In this document: in pieces, positions 9,231 to 17,602 of the stretch
Layout of the letters: each line of letters opens with the position of its first letter
Position numbering within the stretch: the first letter of the stretch is position 1
Source: Rhizobium leguminosarum
GTDB lineage: Bacteria; Pseudomonadota; Alphaproteobacteria; Rhizobiales; Rhizobiaceae
Direction of reading: 5' to 3'
DNA length: 64,000 nucleotides
Assembly: GCF_004123835.1 (NCBI RefSeq)
Contig: NZ_MZMU01000003.1
Location: 1-64,000, forward strand
Program-made: the position numbers and the translations under genes
The notes under the pieces: model-generated
What the model was told of the DNA's origin: nothing
Database searches by the model: none
Seen by the model: only the letters and a program-made list of their open reading frames with translations

Positions 9231-9280
9231 GCACACACAATGACGATTTTGTGTGCTCAGTGTAGCCGAAAAAGCTACAC
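9231..9280. promoter_or_regulatory. Two inverted repeats upstream of the binding-protein gene (candidate LysR sites)
   Basis: GCACACACAA (9231-9240) is an imperfect inverted repeat of TTTTGTGTGC (9247-9256). Immediately beside it GTGTAGC (9260-9266) pairs perfectly with GCTACAC (9274-9280). Both lie in the 145-bp gap between the LysR stop and the binding-protein start, where a LysR regulator would be expected to bind. Function is inferred from position and symmetry only. Confidence 0.45.
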
Positions 9281-9312
9281 CGTAAATCTGCGGGCAATGC
9301 AAGCTCGAAGCG

Positions 9313-10233
9313 TCAGTCTTTCGTATCGGTCCGAGGGTTCGTGCGCTCGCGCATGAACCTCTCGATGAAGTCGAGCAGTTTCGTCGCGGCAAAGGACAGC
9401 TGCCGGTCCGGCGCGACGCAGAGATCGACATGGGTGCGGATGCCGGTTTTGCCGGCCAGCGGAATGGCAAGGAGCTGACCCGCTTCGATCTCGCGGCGGA
9501 CAGTCAACGCCGGCAGCAGCGTGGCGGCAGCCCCGCTGAGCACGAGCTCCTTCAGCATTTCGAGCGAGCTGGTGACGAAGACGGGGTCGAGGCTCAACCC
9601 CTCTTTCTCAAACAGCGCGTCGAAGGCCTGGCGGAAGCCGAAGGATTGATCGGGCAGCGCCAATGCATAGTCGGCAAGCGTCCTCAGCGGGATCTCGGCA
9701 TGCGCGGCGGCCGGATGCTGCGGCGTGGCGATGAGATCATAGCCGATCTCGGAGCGCAGCCGTACCTTGGTGCCGGACATCGGTGGCGCAAACAGCGTCA
9801 CCGCAATATCCGCCTCGGCGCTGTTGACGGCATCGATCGCCTGCCGCGCGCTGGTGATCGTCACGGTAAAACGCAGCTTCGGATATTTCAGGCTGAATTC
9901 GGCAAGCGCCGGCGCCAGCAGATTGGCGACGGTGGCGCCATTGGCATAGATGCTGACACGACCGCGCTGCAGGCCCTTCAGGTCTTCGATCAGCTGCTGC
10001 ACATGGTCGAGCTCGCGCAGCGTCCGGCCGGCGCGGGCGGCAAGCAGCTCGCCGGCGGCCGTCAGCTTGACACCACGGGCGCTGCGTTCGACGAGCGGCG
10101 CGCCAAAATGATATTCGAGGTTCTCGATCTGCCGGCTGATCGCCGTCGGCGCGACATTCAGGTTCTCGGCCGCCTGGCGCATCGAATTGGTCCTGACCAG
10201 CTCGTCGAAATACATCAGCGCCCGGATCTGCAT
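9313..10233 (-). CDS. LysR-family transcriptional regulator
   Basis: 306 residues. The N-terminal winged HTH (residues about 1-60; SMRQAAENLNVAPTAISRQI) is followed by a LysR substrate-binding domain from about residue 90. It is transcribed in the same direction as, and just upstream of, the binding protein, permease and amidase genes, and probably controls them in response to the imported compound. Downstream of the gene lie two inverted repeats that may be its operators. Confidence 0.88.
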   Translation of the reverse strand: MQIRALMYFDELVRTNSMRQAAENLNVAPTAISRQIENLEYHFGAPLVERSARGVKLTAAGELLAARAGRTLRELDHVQQLIEDLKGLQRGRVSIYANGATVANLLAPALAEFSLKYPKLRFTVTITSARQAIDAVNSAEADIAVTLFAPPMSGTKVRLRSEIGYDLIATPQHPAAAHAEIPLRTLADYALALPDQSFGFRQAFDALFEKEGLSLDPVFVTSSLEMLKELVLSGAAATLLPALTVRREIEAGQLLAIPLAGKTGIRTHVDLCVAPDRQLSFAATKLLDFIERFMRERTNPRTDTKD

Positions 10234-10282
10234 TCACGTCTCTCCGCCATTCGGCATGTTGTGGGTTCCGGTTCCGACCCTA

Positions 10283-10326
10283 ATGCATGTCGCCCAAAAG
10301 TGCGCAGCGGTTTGGGCGACATGCAT
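10283..10326. repeat. 44-bp perfect-stem palindrome
   Basis: ATGCATGTCGCCCAAA pairs perfectly with TTTGGGCGACATGCAT around AGTGCGCAGCGG. The loop resembles that of the palindromes at 131, 17461 and 21733, so it belongs to the same rhizobial palindrome superfamily. It lies between the LysR gene and the end of the P1 peptidase gene. Confidence 0.8.
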
Positions 10327-10342
10327 AAAACAAAAATCTCAA

Positions 10343-11338
10343 TCAACGACCATTCGGATAGCGGTCGCGCCATGCCTTTTGCGCACCCTCGACCGGAAGG
10401 GCGGTCGCCGCGTAGACGCCACGGGCGATCGCCCGCGCCATGACGATGGTCGCGAGGTGGCACAGCTCCATCAGGCTCGCCATGTCGTCTCTTCGATGCT
10501 GGGCCGTCGAAGCGGCAAAGACGGTGTCGCCGTCGAGCGGCAGGTGCGCCGGCAGCAGTGCTCGGGCAAACCCGTCATGGCCGGCGAGCGAAAGCCGGTG
10601 CGCCTCGGCCTTCGTCAGCTGCGCATCGGTCACCACCGCGCCGATCGTCGTTGCCGGCGTGTTCATGCCCTTGAGCCGCATCCGGTGGTCGGCCACATCA
10701 GGCATGCCGAGCCCGCCGAATTCCGCGTCTTTTTCGAAAGGTGCCGCCCAGAAATGCGGCCCGTCGCCGATCGTTGCCGAACCGAGCGCATTGACGGCGA
10801 CGATCGCCGCGACACGATGCCCGGCGCTGCTGGCGGCGCTGGCCGAGCCGAGCCCGCCCTTGACGGTTGCCGTCGTCGCTCCCGTGCCGGCACCTGTTGT
10901 GCCGAGCGCGAATGTGCCCTTGGCCGCAGCCTGCAGTGCCGTATAACCCATGTCGCGATAGGGCGAGTGAAGGCCCCAATCCTTGTCGCCGCCGTTCAGC
11001 AGGTCCATCAGGATTGCCTGCGGCACGATCGGAATGCGCACCGACCCGACTGCAAAACCGCGGCCGAGCTCGCGCAGGCCCGCCTGCACGCCGCCGGCGG
11101 CATCCAGCCCGAAGGCCGAGCCGCCGGAGAGCACGAAGGCATCAACGGCATGGACGGTCATCGACGGATCGAGCAGGCCGGTGTCGCGGCCGCCGGGCGC
11201 GCCGCCAAGCACCGTGCCGGATGCGACGGCCGGTTCGTCGAAGACGATGACGGTGACGCCGGAACCGAGCGCCAAGTCGGTCGCATGGCCGACGGAAACG
11301 CCTTCGATGTCGGTGATGAGGTTCAGAAGATCGGGCAA
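10343..11338 (-). CDS. P1-family (S58, DmpA/NylC-like) Ntn hydrolase
   Basis: 331 residues if translation starts at TTG 11338, which follows AAGGA at good spacing; the longer frame upstream would run through a palindrome and is less likely. Conserved segments include GVSVGHATDL at the N-terminus, the SGGSAFGLDA loop, and the TTIGAVVTDAQLTKAEAHR region near residues 230-245. In this family the proenzyme cleaves itself before a catalytic Ser/Thr, and Thr230 is the likely nucleophile by analogy with NylC. Relatives are aminopeptidases or amide-oligomer hydrolases. It shares strand with the LysR/transporter/amidase run. Confidence 0.82.
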   Translation of the reverse strand: MPDLLNLITDIEGVSVGHATDLALGSGVTVIVFDEPAVASGTVLGGAPGGRDTGLLDPSMTVHAVDAFVLSGGSAFGLDAAGGVQAGLRELGRGFAVGSVRIPIVPQAILMDLLNGGDKDWGLHSPYRDMGYTALQAAAKGTFALGTTGAGTGATTATVKGGLGSASAASSAGHRVAAIVAVNALGSATIGDGPHFWAAPFEKDAEFGGLGMPDVADHRMRLKGMNTPATTIGAVVTDAQLTKAEAHRLSLAGHDGFARALLPAHLPLDGDTVFAASTAQHRRDDMASLMELCHLATIVMARAIARGVYAATALPVEGAQKAWRDRYPNGR

Positions 11339-11378
11339 GGGCGGATCCTTATGCGGAAAGGCGGCCGGTAGGACTGTA

Positions 11379-11426
11379 CTGCATAATTCCTTAAATCGGA
11401 ATCGATTTAAGGACAAAATTATGCAG
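11379..11426. repeat. AT-rich palindrome upstream of the P1 peptidase gene
   Basis: CTGCATAATTCCTTAAATCG (11379-11398) pairs with the right arm 11403-11426, whose two halves are separated by a few extra bases (ACAA). The sequence is a rhizobial repeat type distinct from the GC-rich copies. It lies inside an apparent 5' extension of the P1 peptidase frame, supporting the downstream TTG start. Confidence 0.7.
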
Positions 11427-11490
11427 CAATTCAAAGTGTTACAGCGTCCTTTGTGCGTCTGATAAAGACGCGCGGCGCTGTAATGCCCTC

Positions 11491-11527
11491 AAAAAACAAG
11501 ACCGGCCCCATTTGGCGGGACCGGTCG
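11491..11527 (-). terminator. Intrinsic terminator of the 64-residue gene
   Basis: On the minus strand GACCGGTCCC pairs with GGGGCCGGTC with one mismatch, followed by TTGTTTTTT. It lies 44 bases after the stop of the small gene at 11571-11765 and fits a rho-independent terminator. Confidence 0.7.
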
Positions 11528-11570
11528 GACATCGGGAAAAGCCGTGAATTCTAATCGCGGCCTCATGCCC

Positions 11571-11765
11571 TCAGGCATGAAGCGGCTTCGGATGACGGCG
11601 GGTCATCAGGTCGTGGATGGCCAGCCGCACCTCGTCCGGCGAGCCGAAACGCTGCTCGTCGAGGTCGTGGACATGAAATTTCACGGCGATGAACTTCAGC
11701 CGGTCTTCATCGGGAATGACGATCCCAACGGGAACGCCTGCATATTCGATAACTTGCTTCTTCAT
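11571..11765 (-). CDS. Small conserved hypothetical protein (64 aa)
   Basis: 64 residues starting MKKQVIEYAGVPVGIVIPDE; the ATG at 11765 has AGGAG seven bases upstream, and longer starts lack a ribosome site. The chain is soluble, with no signal or membrane segment: a short beta-rich N-half (VGIVIPDEDRLKFIAVKFHV) and a helical C-half (SPDEVRLAIHDLMTRRH). It stands alone with its own terminator. I do not recognise a family; codon use looks like a real gene. Confidence 0.65.
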   Translation of the reverse strand: MKKQVIEYAGVPVGIVIPDEDRLKFIAVKFHVHDLDEQRFGSPDEVRLAIHDLMTRRHPKPLHA

Positions 11766-12287
11766 AGATAGAACTCCTGCCGCGCGACATGCGCAGCCAT
11801 GGCGAATTGACTTGTCTGGTACCGTTGAAAGGAGGACGAACGTCACATTCGACAGTTCGGGCGGGAGAGGGCGCCCGGACGGTCATTGCCAAGCACAGAT
11901 CGCCCAAGGAGATCGGCGAGAATATCGATGTCTATCATGCTCGTTCCTTGTGTTGGCGTTGCACTTGAGAGGTCCCGGTAGAGCCCGGGGCCGGTGAAGG
12001 CCGTCTTCAATAATCCACTAACTTGGTAGAGATTACCCGATAGCCTGTCAGAAACATATTCCGAAACGTGTCAAAATATCGACGATCCGAAAAAATTCAT
12101 TCCGTCGCAGCCCGAACTTACAGAAAGAAACATATCAGCTCTTCGTAAAATTCACATGACAGAATCGAACTTCGATCGATCACCGCGGCAGACATAGGAA
12201 GCCTTGCCGATTCCGGCAATGGCCCGTTTCATTAAAAATCGAAATGCCTCGAAATGACCGATTTGGTTAATGCCGGGAGCCTCTGGG
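11766..12287. other. Gene-free interval
   Basis: No frame here has coding character, a good start and a ribosome site. The part from about 12010 to 12240 is AT-richer than the surroundings and may hold the promoter of the 64-residue gene (11765 leftwards) or the 3' end of the fusion-protein transcript. No repeat or terminator was recognised. Confidence 0.5.
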
Positions 12288-15209
12288 TCACCAGCCCTCT
12301 TCGAGCACCTTCTCCAGCATGTCCGCGAAGAAATCCGCGCTTTCGATGCTGAGGCAGAGTGGTGGTTTGATCTTCAGCACATTTTGTTGATCGCCGGTCG
12401 GCTGCATGATGACGCCGAGTTCGAGAAGCCGGTCGCAGATTGCAGCCGTCTCTTCCGTCGCCGGCTCCAGCGTCGTTCTGTCGCGGACGAATTCGAGGCC
12501 GAGATAGAGGCCCATGCCGTGCACGGCGCCTGCCATCGGATGGCGGTCGATCAGCGCGGCGAGCCGTGCCTTCAGATGATCGCCGACCGTCCGGGCATTT
12601 TCCTGCAGCTTTTCCTCGGCCATGATATCGAGCACCGTCATGCCGGCGATGCAACTGACCGTGCTGCCGCCGGTGGAGGAAAAGAAGGTGCCCTCCTTCT
12701 CCAGCGATTGCGCGATCTCCCGCGTGGTGATGACGGCGCCGAGCGGATGGCCGTTGCCCATGCCCTTGGCGACGGTGATGATATCAGGCACCACCCCTTG
12801 CTGCTCGAAGCCCCAGAAATAATGTCCGAGCCTGGAATAACCGACCTGCACCTCATCGGCGATGCAAAGGCCGCCGCGGGCGCGCACCTGCGCATAGATT
12901 TCCCTGAGATAACCGTCCGGCAGCGGAATGCCGCCGGCATTGCCGTAGACCGATTCGCAGATGAAGCCCGCAAGGCCGTTGCCGCTGGCGTCGATTGCCT
13001 CCAGCACCGGCGTTACCGCGCTGAGATAGTTTGCCGCCGTATCGGGACCACGGAATGCGCCGCGATAGGTATTCGGTGAAACGACGGCATGCACCCAGTC
13101 CGGCCGGGTGGTCGGTGCCTGCGGATTGTCGGCGATCGAGGTGGAGACGGCATCGCTCGCCGCCGACCAGCCATGATAGGCTTCAAGCAGGCAGAGCATG
13201 TTGCGCGCGCCGCTATGGGCTTGCGCCAGGCGAAGCGCCAGATCGTTCGCCTCCGAGCCGCTGTTGACCAGGAAGACCACGTCCAGCCCATCCGGCGACA
13301 GGGCGGCGAGGCGTTCGGAAAACTCCGTGATCGCGGCATAGTGAAAGCGCGAATTCGTGTTGAGCCGCAGCCATTGCGCGCTGATCGCCGCCGCGAGCTT
13401 GGGATGGCCATGGCCGAGAATGGTGACATTGTTGACCATGTCGAGATAGGCGCGGCCCTCGACATCGAACAAATGCTCCTTCCAGCCGCGCTCGATCTGC
13501 GGCGGCGCCGCATAATAATTCTTCTGCGGCCTTGCGAGATGCGTCCGCCGCCTGGCGAAGAGCTCGGCGGTTTCAGCTTGCGGCGCATCCGCTTGCGGGC
13601 TGAGAAGCAGCGAGGGCGAAGGGCAGAGCACCGACCAGGCCGCCGCCGCGCGCGGCGTGGCAAAGAGCGGCGGTTCGAGGCCGGCGACGCTGCAAAGCTG
13701 GACGCGCAGCCCGCCGAGCGACGACGCCTCTCCGAAAACCGTGCCGAGCGAATCGCCGGCGGCAATCTCGGCTCCATCCTCGACCGAGAGGTCGAGCCCA
13801 TCGAGATGCAGGGTCATGTTGTCGCCGGCGAGCGTCAGATGCTGCTCCTTCCAGCCGATGCGGCCGGCAAAGGGCGCGGCAATCGCGCTACCTGCGGCAA
13901 GGCATATGTCGATATGCAGGGCGCAGGTCGCCTGTCCCTTCGCGGTTCCCGCGCGGGAAAGCCGATATTCGCCGTAACGCGTCGCTGCCGTACCGTTTTC
14001 GGTTGCCACGCGGGCAAGCAGCCGCCAGTCCATGTCGGTATTCAGCCAGTTGCCGGCGGAAAAATGCGGGCTCCGCACTCCAAGATCGACATAGGCGATC
14101 CCGGCGGGATCGATGTCGGGCAGCAACGGCAGCCATCCCGATGTTTCCGGCTCGGAGACATCTGCGCCGGCTGCCTTGAGTATCGCCGCTTCCATGAGAT
14201 CGAAGGGAACCGCCATCGCCGTATCGAAGATCGCCCGCTCGCGGTCGAGATTGTCGCGGACATAGTCATTGTCGGGATCGACTGAAATCTGCTGTTCGCC
14301 GCTGGCGACGAGAATGACCGCGCGTGCGACGATCAGCGGCCAGAGCGCCTTCAGTTCCTCGTCGCTCAGCGGATAGATCGCCTGATAGGCGGTGACGGCG
14401 GGAAGGATATGAAAAGGGTCGCCATCTGCCTGATGCAGCAGCGAAGCGCAGGTGACGGCGAGGTCGCCGACCAGCCAGCCACGGATGATGTCGCCGAAAT
14501 CGATTACCCCGTCGGGGATGATATGGCCACGGGCGTCACGGTGGCCGACGACATTGTCACCGGTAACGTCGTGATGCACGGCCTGCAGCCGAAGCGATGG
14601 CGCCAACGGCTGGATGCGGCGAACGGCCATCACCATGGTCTTGGCGATCCGGTCGCGCGCCGCACTGTCGGTGATGGCCGAAAGCAGCTGCACGGCAACG
14701 GGACCTGCCCGTCTGAGGTCCCATTGCAGGCTGCGGTCGAGACCGGGATGGTCGAAATCGGCAAGCGCCTGCGCCAGCCTGGCGCAGAGCGCGCCGAGGG
14801 CTGCAACGGAAGCCGGCGCCAGATAGGTCAGCTCCGTCAGCCCATGGCCTTCCAGATATTCCAGCAGCCGGACCTGATAGCCCTGCCCACGCACGGTAAG
14901 GACGACGATCTCCCGCCCGTCATTGGTGGCGATCACCTTTGGAACGCGCGGCGCACCTTGCCTGCTTTTGAGGTGATGAATCGCCGCATTCTGTGCTTCG
15001 AGCTCGCGGATCTCGTAGGCGGCATGGCAGATCTTCAGGACGTAGCGACCCCTGTCGCTATCGACGCGATAGTTTCGATCCTGCTGGCTGCCGAGTTCGG
15101 CAAGCGTGCCGGAGAGGCTGTAATGAGCAAGGAGGATCTCTTCCGCATCAGTGGCGGTCACGTCGGGGCGCGGCAGCGCCATGCGATCAACAAGCGCCTC
15201 GTCGGTCAT
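12288..15209 (-). CDS. Three-domain fusion: APH-like kinase, M23-like domain, class-III PLP enzyme (putative kinase/phospho-lyase)
   Basis: 973 residues; ATG preceded by GGAGGGG. Residues about 25-330 are an aminoglycoside-phosphotransferase-type kinase: HHDVTGDN at 212-219 (catalytic Asp214, Asn219) and DFGD at 237-240. Residues about 428-515 resemble an M23/lysostaphin-like beta domain (LHIDICLAAGSAIAAPFAG) without a clear full metal set. Residues about 540-973 are a class-III aminotransferase fold: NSGSEAND, IADEVQVGYSRLG and AKGMGNGHPLG with PLP Lys about 815. Animal phosphoethanolamine and 5-phosphohydroxylysine phospho-lyases belong to this PLP group and hydroxylysine kinase to this kinase group, so a kinase plus ammoniophospholyase acting on a hydroxy-amine is the best inference. 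Ordinary transamination is the alternative. Confidence 0.82.
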   Translation of the reverse strand: MTDEALVDRMALPRPDVTATDAEEILLAHYSLSGTLAELGSQQDRNYRVDSDRGRYVLKICHAAYEIRELEAQNAAIHHLKSRQGAPRVPKVIATNDGREIVVLTVRGQGYQVRLLEYLEGHGLTELTYLAPASVAALGALCARLAQALADFDHPGLDRSLQWDLRRAGPVAVQLLSAITDSAARDRIAKTMVMAVRRIQPLAPSLRLQAVHHDVTGDNVVGHRDARGHIIPDGVIDFGDIIRGWLVGDLAVTCASLLHQADGDPFHILPAVTAYQAIYPLSDEELKALWPLIVARAVILVASGEQQISVDPDNDYVRDNLDRERAIFDTAMAVPFDLMEAAILKAAGADVSEPETSGWLPLLPDIDPAGIAYVDLGVRSPHFSAGNWLNTDMDWRLLARVATENGTAATRYGEYRLSRAGTAKGQATCALHIDICLAAGSAIAAPFAGRIGWKEQHLTLAGDNMTLHLDGLDLSVEDGAEIAAGDSLGTVFGEASSLGGLRVQLCSVAGLEPPLFATPRAAAAWSVLCPSPSLLLSPQADAPQAETAELFARRRTHLARPQKNYYAAPPQIERGWKEHLFDVEGRAYLDMVNNVTILGHGHPKLAAAISAQWLRLNTNSRFHYAAITEFSERLAALSPDGLDVVFLVNSGSEANDLALRLAQAHSGARNMLCLLEAYHGWSAASDAVSTSIADNPQAPTTRPDWVHAVVSPNTYRGAFRGPDTAANYLSAVTPVLEAIDASGNGLAGFICESVYGNAGGIPLPDGYLREIYAQVRARGGLCIADEVQVGYSRLGHYFWGFEQQGVVPDIITVAKGMGNGHPLGAVITTREIAQSLEKEGTFFSSTGGSTVSCIAGMTVLDIMAEEKLQENARTVGDHLKARLAALIDRHPMAGAVHGMGLYLGLEFVRDRTTLEPATEETAAICDRLLELGVIMQPTGDQQNVLKIKPPLCLSIESADFFADMLEKVLEEGW

Positions 15210-15322
15210 GACACCCCTCCCGCAGCATGATTCGATTACCTATTGAACGAGATAATCAAGTACTTGCCGCTGGCAGGCAACGGGGATTGTCGTTTGCCAG
15301 CAAAAGAGATGCAGGGCTGTGC

Positions 15323-16207
15323 TCAGCCCATGCGTTCGGAGGCGTAGCCGCCGGGGCTGGCCGGGAAGACCACGGTGCGGTTGCCGTTCAGAAAGGTGCG
15401 GTGATGGATATGGGCGTGGATGGCACGCGCCAGCACCTGGCTTTCGACATCGCGGCCGATCGAGACATAGTCGTCGGGCGACTGCGCGTGGGTGATGCGC
15501 GCCGTGTCCTGCTCGATGATCGGGCCTTCGTCGAGATCGGCGGTGACGTAATGCGCCGTCGCCCCGATCAGCTTCACGCCGCGTTGATAGGCCTGCTTGT
15601 AGGGGTTGGCACCCTTGAAGCTCGGCAGGAAGGAATGGTGGATGTTGATGATCTTCCCGGACATTTTCTGGCACATCGCATCCGAAAGCACCTGCATGTA
15701 ACGCGCCAGCACGATCAGTTCGGTGCCCGTCTGTTCGACGATATCCATGATCTGGCCTTCGGCCTGCAGCTTGTTCTCCTTCGTTACCTTGATGTGGTGG
15801 AAGGGAATGTCATGGTTGACCACGACCTTCTGGTAATCGAAATGGTTGGAGACGACGCCGACGATATCGATCGGCAGTGCGCCGATCTTCCAGCGGTAAA
15901 GCAGGTCGTTGAGGCAATGGCCGAAGCGCGACACCATCAAGAGCACCTTCATGCGGGCACTGCCGTCATGGATCTCGGCATCCATGGCAAACCGCTTGCA
16001 GATCGGCTCGAAGCCTTCCTTGAGTTCGGCAAGCGGCACGCCTTCCTCGGAGATGAAGCTGACGCGTGTGAAGAACCTGCCGGTATCGAGATCGTCGAAC
16101 TGGGAACTATCGACGATGTTGCAGCCTTTGTCGGCCAGATAGCTCGAAATCGCCGCCACGATGCCGCGCGTCGACTTGCAGGATACCGTCAATACGTAAC
16201 TTGTCAT
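15323..16207 (-). CDS. purU: Formyltetrahydrofolate deformylase
   Basis: 294 residues, normal for PurU. An N-terminal ACT-like domain (residues about 1-85, TSYVLTVSCKSTRGIVAAIS) is followed by a formyltransferase-fold catalytic domain. The segment NIHHSFLPSFKGANPY and the later TAHYVTADLDEGPIIEQD carry the catalytic Asn-His-Asp set. It hydrolyses 10-formyl-THF to THF and formate, balancing one-carbon pools and feeding PurT. The start has GAGGGAAAGAC before ATG. It lies 113 bases upstream of the fusion gene on the same strand; a link through glycine or amine metabolism is possible but not shown. Confidence 0.93.
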   Translation of the reverse strand: MTSYVLTVSCKSTRGIVAAISSYLADKGCNIVDSSQFDDLDTGRFFTRVSFISEEGVPLAELKEGFEPICKRFAMDAEIHDGSARMKVLLMVSRFGHCLNDLLYRWKIGALPIDIVGVVSNHFDYQKVVVNHDIPFHHIKVTKENKLQAEGQIMDIVEQTGTELIVLARYMQVLSDAMCQKMSGKIINIHHSFLPSFKGANPYKQAYQRGVKLIGATAHYVTADLDEGPIIEQDTARITHAQSPDDYVSIGRDVESQVLARAIHAHIHHRTFLNGNRTVVFPASPGGYASERMG

Positions 16208-16423
16208 GTCTTTCCCTCTTCCCTCTCCAAGGCCGCCGCTGTGCTTAGATCAAAGCCCGGACCGCGAATAGGCCGGCGCACTTTCATTCATGCGACAAAT
16301 TGCAAGATAAACCATCACGTTCGTGCAAGTTCTCTCATTGCTCAGTCTGAAGCTTAGGAGAAGTTGCGCGAAAAACTGTACCGTCAGCGCCGCTTGGATG
16401 CGTATTCTCGCCTTCGACGCGCT

Positions 16424-17443
16424 TTAGGCCGGCGGCCGGCTCGTCACCGCAACCTTCCGGCGGCGCGGCGAGGTAATCTCATGGATAACCGCACCGCCGA
16501 TCGACGAGAGCACCAGCGACAGGATCACGAAGAGCACCGGCTGCTGCAGGATGCCGATCGGCAGGCGGTCGGCGGCGACCCTGAGAAAAGCCAGCGTGAA
16601 GGCGTGGGTGATATAGATGCTATAGGAGCAGTCGCCGAGATAGTTCAGCCATCCGATCAGCGGCAACTTGGAAAAATCGATGGAGATCGCGCCGTAGACG
16701 ATGAAGATCGCCGGGATTCCCCAGGCATAGAACCGGCTTTCCGGCGGCATCAGCGCCTCGTTGATGACGAGAAACGCAAAGCCCATGGCAAGAGCCGCCC
16801 AGGCCCAGCGGTTCGGCAGCAGCACCTTCTGCCCATAGAGCCAGCCGAGCACGACACCGGCGAGGAATTCCAGCATGATCGGTTCGCGGTAGAACCGGGT
16901 CATAGTCGTTTCCGGCAGCAGCCGGCAGGCGATCAGGATGACGGCAAAGACGGCAAACATCGCCGGGATGCGCCGAACTTCCTGTAGCGGCAATAGCAGC
17001 GCGAAGACGAAGTAGAAGAACATTTCGTAATTCAGCGTCCAGCCGGGAACGACCACCGGCGTGATCGTGCTGGGATCGGCGGGATTGCTCCATGGCAGGA
17101 AGAATAGCGAGGCGATGAGATGCGGCAGGTCGAACACCGTCGATTTCAGCAATGATGGAGCGACCAGCGCCACTGTTGCCGAAAACAGCGTTGCCAGCCA
17201 GTAGAGCGGCACGATCCTCTTGATGCGCCGGCGGGCGAAATCGATCGGGCTCATCGTGCGTCCGCTCGTCGTCAGCCACATCACGAAACCGCTTAAGACG
17301 AAGAAGATGTCGACGCCGGTTTCCCCATAAATGAAGGCGGTGGCGTCGACTGCGGGATTGACCTTGGCAAGCTGCAATACCGCGTGGAAATAGACGACCA
17401 TCAGCGCCGCTATGGCGCGCAGATATTGAAGCTGGACAAGCAT
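16424..17443 (-). CDS. Acyltransferase family 3 (OafA/ExoZ-like) membrane protein
   Basis: 339 residues with about ten membrane helices. The N-terminus LQYLRAIAALMVVYFHAVLQ carries the conserved Arg and His of membrane O-acyltransferases, and RRIKRIVPLYW is the typical second motif. Such proteins O-acetylate surface polysaccharides such as O-antigen or succinoglycan. It lies downstream of a polymerase-like gene and a GH5 glycanase on the same strand, so it probably decorates the same polymer. Two palindromes separate it from the polymerase gene. Confidence 0.9.
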   Translation of the reverse strand: MLVQLQYLRAIAALMVVYFHAVLQLAKVNPAVDATAFIYGETGVDIFFVLSGFVMWLTTSGRTMSPIDFARRRIKRIVPLYWLATLFSATVALVAPSLLKSTVFDLPHLIASLFFLPWSNPADPSTITPVVVPGWTLNYEMFFYFVFALLLPLQEVRRIPAMFAVFAVILIACRLLPETTMTRFYREPIMLEFLAGVVLGWLYGQKVLLPNRWAWAALAMGFAFLVINEALMPPESRFYAWGIPAIFIVYGAISIDFSKLPLIGWLNYLGDCSYSIYITHAFTLAFLRVAADRLPIGILQQPVLFVILSLVLSSIGGAVIHEITSPRRRKVAVTSRPPA

Positions 17444-17460
17444 CGAGCGTCTTGCTCCCT

Positions 17461-17510
17461 AGAGCATGATGCCGAAAAGTGTGGGCGGTTTTCGGACGAC
17501 ATCATGCTCT
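17461..17510. repeat. 50-bp rhizobial palindrome, copy 2
   Basis: Same sequence as 131-180 except for one loop base (GTGGGCGG instead of GTGCGCGG). It is located 18 bases upstream of the acyltransferase start and downstream of the polymerase gene, so it may interrupt or process the transcript between them. Confidence 0.88.
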
Positions 17511-17523
17511 ATTTCTTTGATTT

Positions 17524-17573
17524 AGAACAGGATTCAGATTTTAGGCCGATCCGGCCTAAAATCATCCTGTTCT
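17524..17573. repeat. Second palindrome in tandem
   Basis: AGAACAGGAT pairs with ATCCTGTTCT and ATTTTAGGCC with GGCCTAAAAT, around GATCC. It is unrelated in sequence to the neighbouring 50-bp copy but has the same size and design, and starts 14 bases after it. On the minus strand it follows the polymerase gene's stop by 30 bases and could serve as its terminator. Confidence 0.8.
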
Positions 17574-17602
17574 AGGGCTCACGCGGCGAGGTGCCGCTGC
17601 GG

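Noticed and set aside
9168..9470. N-terminal extension of the family-5 binding protein
   Set aside because: It would place the signal peptide in the interior and cross the LysR stop; the ATG at 9167 has a good ribosome site and a normal signal peptide directly after it.
11339..11434. Upstream extension of the P1 peptidase to 11434
   Set aside because: The extra residues are encoded by a rhizobial palindrome; the TTG at 11338 with AAGGA fits the family's usual N-terminus.
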